DNA of 64,000 nucleotides. Source: Bradyrhizobium sp. JYMT SZCCT0428 (GTDB lineage: Bacteria; Pseudomonadota; Alphaproteobacteria; Rhizobiales; Xanthobacteraceae). The notes beneath the pieces are model-generated. The model saw nothing but the letters and a program-made list of their open reading frames with translations. It did not search any database and had not been told where the DNA came from. The stretch is taken from NCBI RefSeq assembly GCF_018131075.1, contig NZ_JAFCLS010000021.1, positions 62,001 through 126,000 of the forward strand, read 5' to 3'. The translations under genes and the position numbers were made by a program. Positions 63,565 through 64,000 of the stretch are shown here, piece by piece; the first letter of the stretch is position 1, and each line of letters begins with the position of its first letter.

Positions 63565-63683
63565 GTCGTCCCTGCGAACGCAGGGACCCATAACCACAGG
63601 ACATCATGATTACGCGAGATCGTCGAACAGCACCGTTCACAACAGGCGACACGGCGTATGGTCCCTGCGTTCGCAGGGACGAC
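63565..63683. repeat. Pair of short palindromes in opposite orientation
   Basis: GTCGTCCCTGCGAACGCAGG (63565) and its complement CCTGCGTTCGCAGGGACGAC (ending 63683) bracket about 70 bases; each is itself a hairpin. Confidence 0.7.
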
Positions 63684-63797
63684 AAAACGGATAAACCACC
63701 GCAATGACGGCTCTCAAACCTGCTTCTGCAAACCAGTTGCGACTAGCGCTGTGGATGGGCGCTTGATGTTGACGGACGCCCTGCTAAACCGCCGGTC

Positions 63798-64000
63798 ATG
63801 ACATTAACCCACGCCCGCGTTTCCAACCTCAAGACCAACGTCGCCGCGATCTCGATTTTTGCCAGCGCCGGCATGGCCGCGGCGAAATTCGCGGTCGGGA
63901 TTGCGATCGGCAGTCTGGCGCTGATCTCGGAGGCCCTGCACTCCTCGGTCGACGTGGTCGCGACCATCATCACCTGGCTGGTGGTGCGGGTTTCCGACCA
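63798..64000 (+). CDS. Cation diffusion facilitator, N-terminal part only
   Basis: 67 residues are visible before the right edge. IFASAGMAAAKFAVGIAIGS is helix 1 and SLALISEALHSSVDVVATII contains the metal-binding Ser/His-Asp pattern of helix 2 (HSSVD). CDF proteins export Zn, Fe or other divalent cations with proton exchange. Confidence 0.85.
   Translation, partial: MTLTHARVSNLKTNVAAISIFASAGMAAAKFAVGIAIGSLALISEALHSSVDVVATIITWLVVRVSD

Larger units (their letters stand above)
62795..63797. other. Intergenic region with repeats, no gene
   Basis: About 1 kb. It has the GGATTACG repeat at 62818, the long repeat at 63214-63508 and a pair of CCCTGCGAACGCAGGGA-type palindromes. Open frames here are repeats read through. 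Confidence 0.75.

Noticed and set aside
63107..63609. Overlapping frames near the right end
   Set aside because: They lie in the long inverted repeat and short palindromes; no start signals or family features.

Overview
The window is GC-rich chromosomal DNA from an alphaproteobacterium of the Bradyrhizobium type (order Hyphomicrobiales). This rests on the gene families (several orphan branched-chain-amino-acid-type binding proteins, three tripartite tricarboxylate transporter binding proteins, DUF1236 and DUF6665-like proteins, an oxc-frc oxalate locus) and on interspersed palindromic repeats of kinds common in that group. No rRNA, tRNA, CRISPR array, transposase or phage gene was seen.

Region by region. 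1-9.2 kb: a locus for CoA-dependent aerobic aromatic (2-aminobenzoate-like) breakdown, with a truncated aryl-CoA ligase, a MarR regulator, a solute-binding protein, a flavin monooxygenase, a two-domain 2-aminobenzoyl-CoA monooxygenase/reductase type enzyme, an enoyl-CoA hydratase, an SDR and two related cupins. Four similar inverted repeats lie in front of its transcription units. 9.7-14 kb: two related binding proteins (one frameshifted), an SDR and a TetR regulator with twin palindromes. 14-19.3 kb: a metallo-hydrolase, a 2-hydroxyacid dehydrogenase, an amidohydrolase, a Bug-type binding protein and a split ThDP decarboxylase. 20.3-23.8 kb: gcl-hyi-glxR, taking glyoxylate to glycerate. 24.9-28.9 kb: an amino-acid permease, a GNAT, a small double-glycine-leader peptide and a decayed aldolase. 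28.9-33 kb: a tctCBA system with an IclR regulator.

33-51 kb is the most striking part: an oxalate island. It holds an NDP-forming acyl-CoA synthetase, a GntR/FCD regulator, oxc, frc, a 45-residue protein, a second tctCBA, an oxalate/formate-type MFS carrier, a CBS-domain protein and two tandem ketopantoate-reductase-like proteins. A 17-bp palindrome of the form TGGYAT-N5-ATRCCA occurs six times in good form, plus one degenerate copy. The copies sit in front of the synthetase, gntR(-oxc-frc), the 45-residue gene (degenerate), tctCBA, the MFS carrier, the CBS gene and the second reductase-like gene. This ties poorly characterised genes to oxalate metabolism; with gcl-hyi-glxR nearby it suggests oxalate to oxalyl-CoA to glyoxylate to glycerate beside decarboxylation to formate. 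An ornithine cyclodeaminase/CtlX pair and a broken Lrp gene are inserted in this island.

51-64 kb is more ordinary: small hypothetical proteins, a nitronate monooxygenase, a quinone oxidoreductase, an SMP-30 protein, a frameshifted binding protein, a DJ-1/AraC pair, a 2-keto-4-pentenoate hydratase and the start of a CDF transporter. Several otherwise intact genes carry one small indel, so sequencing error and real decay both need to be kept in mind.
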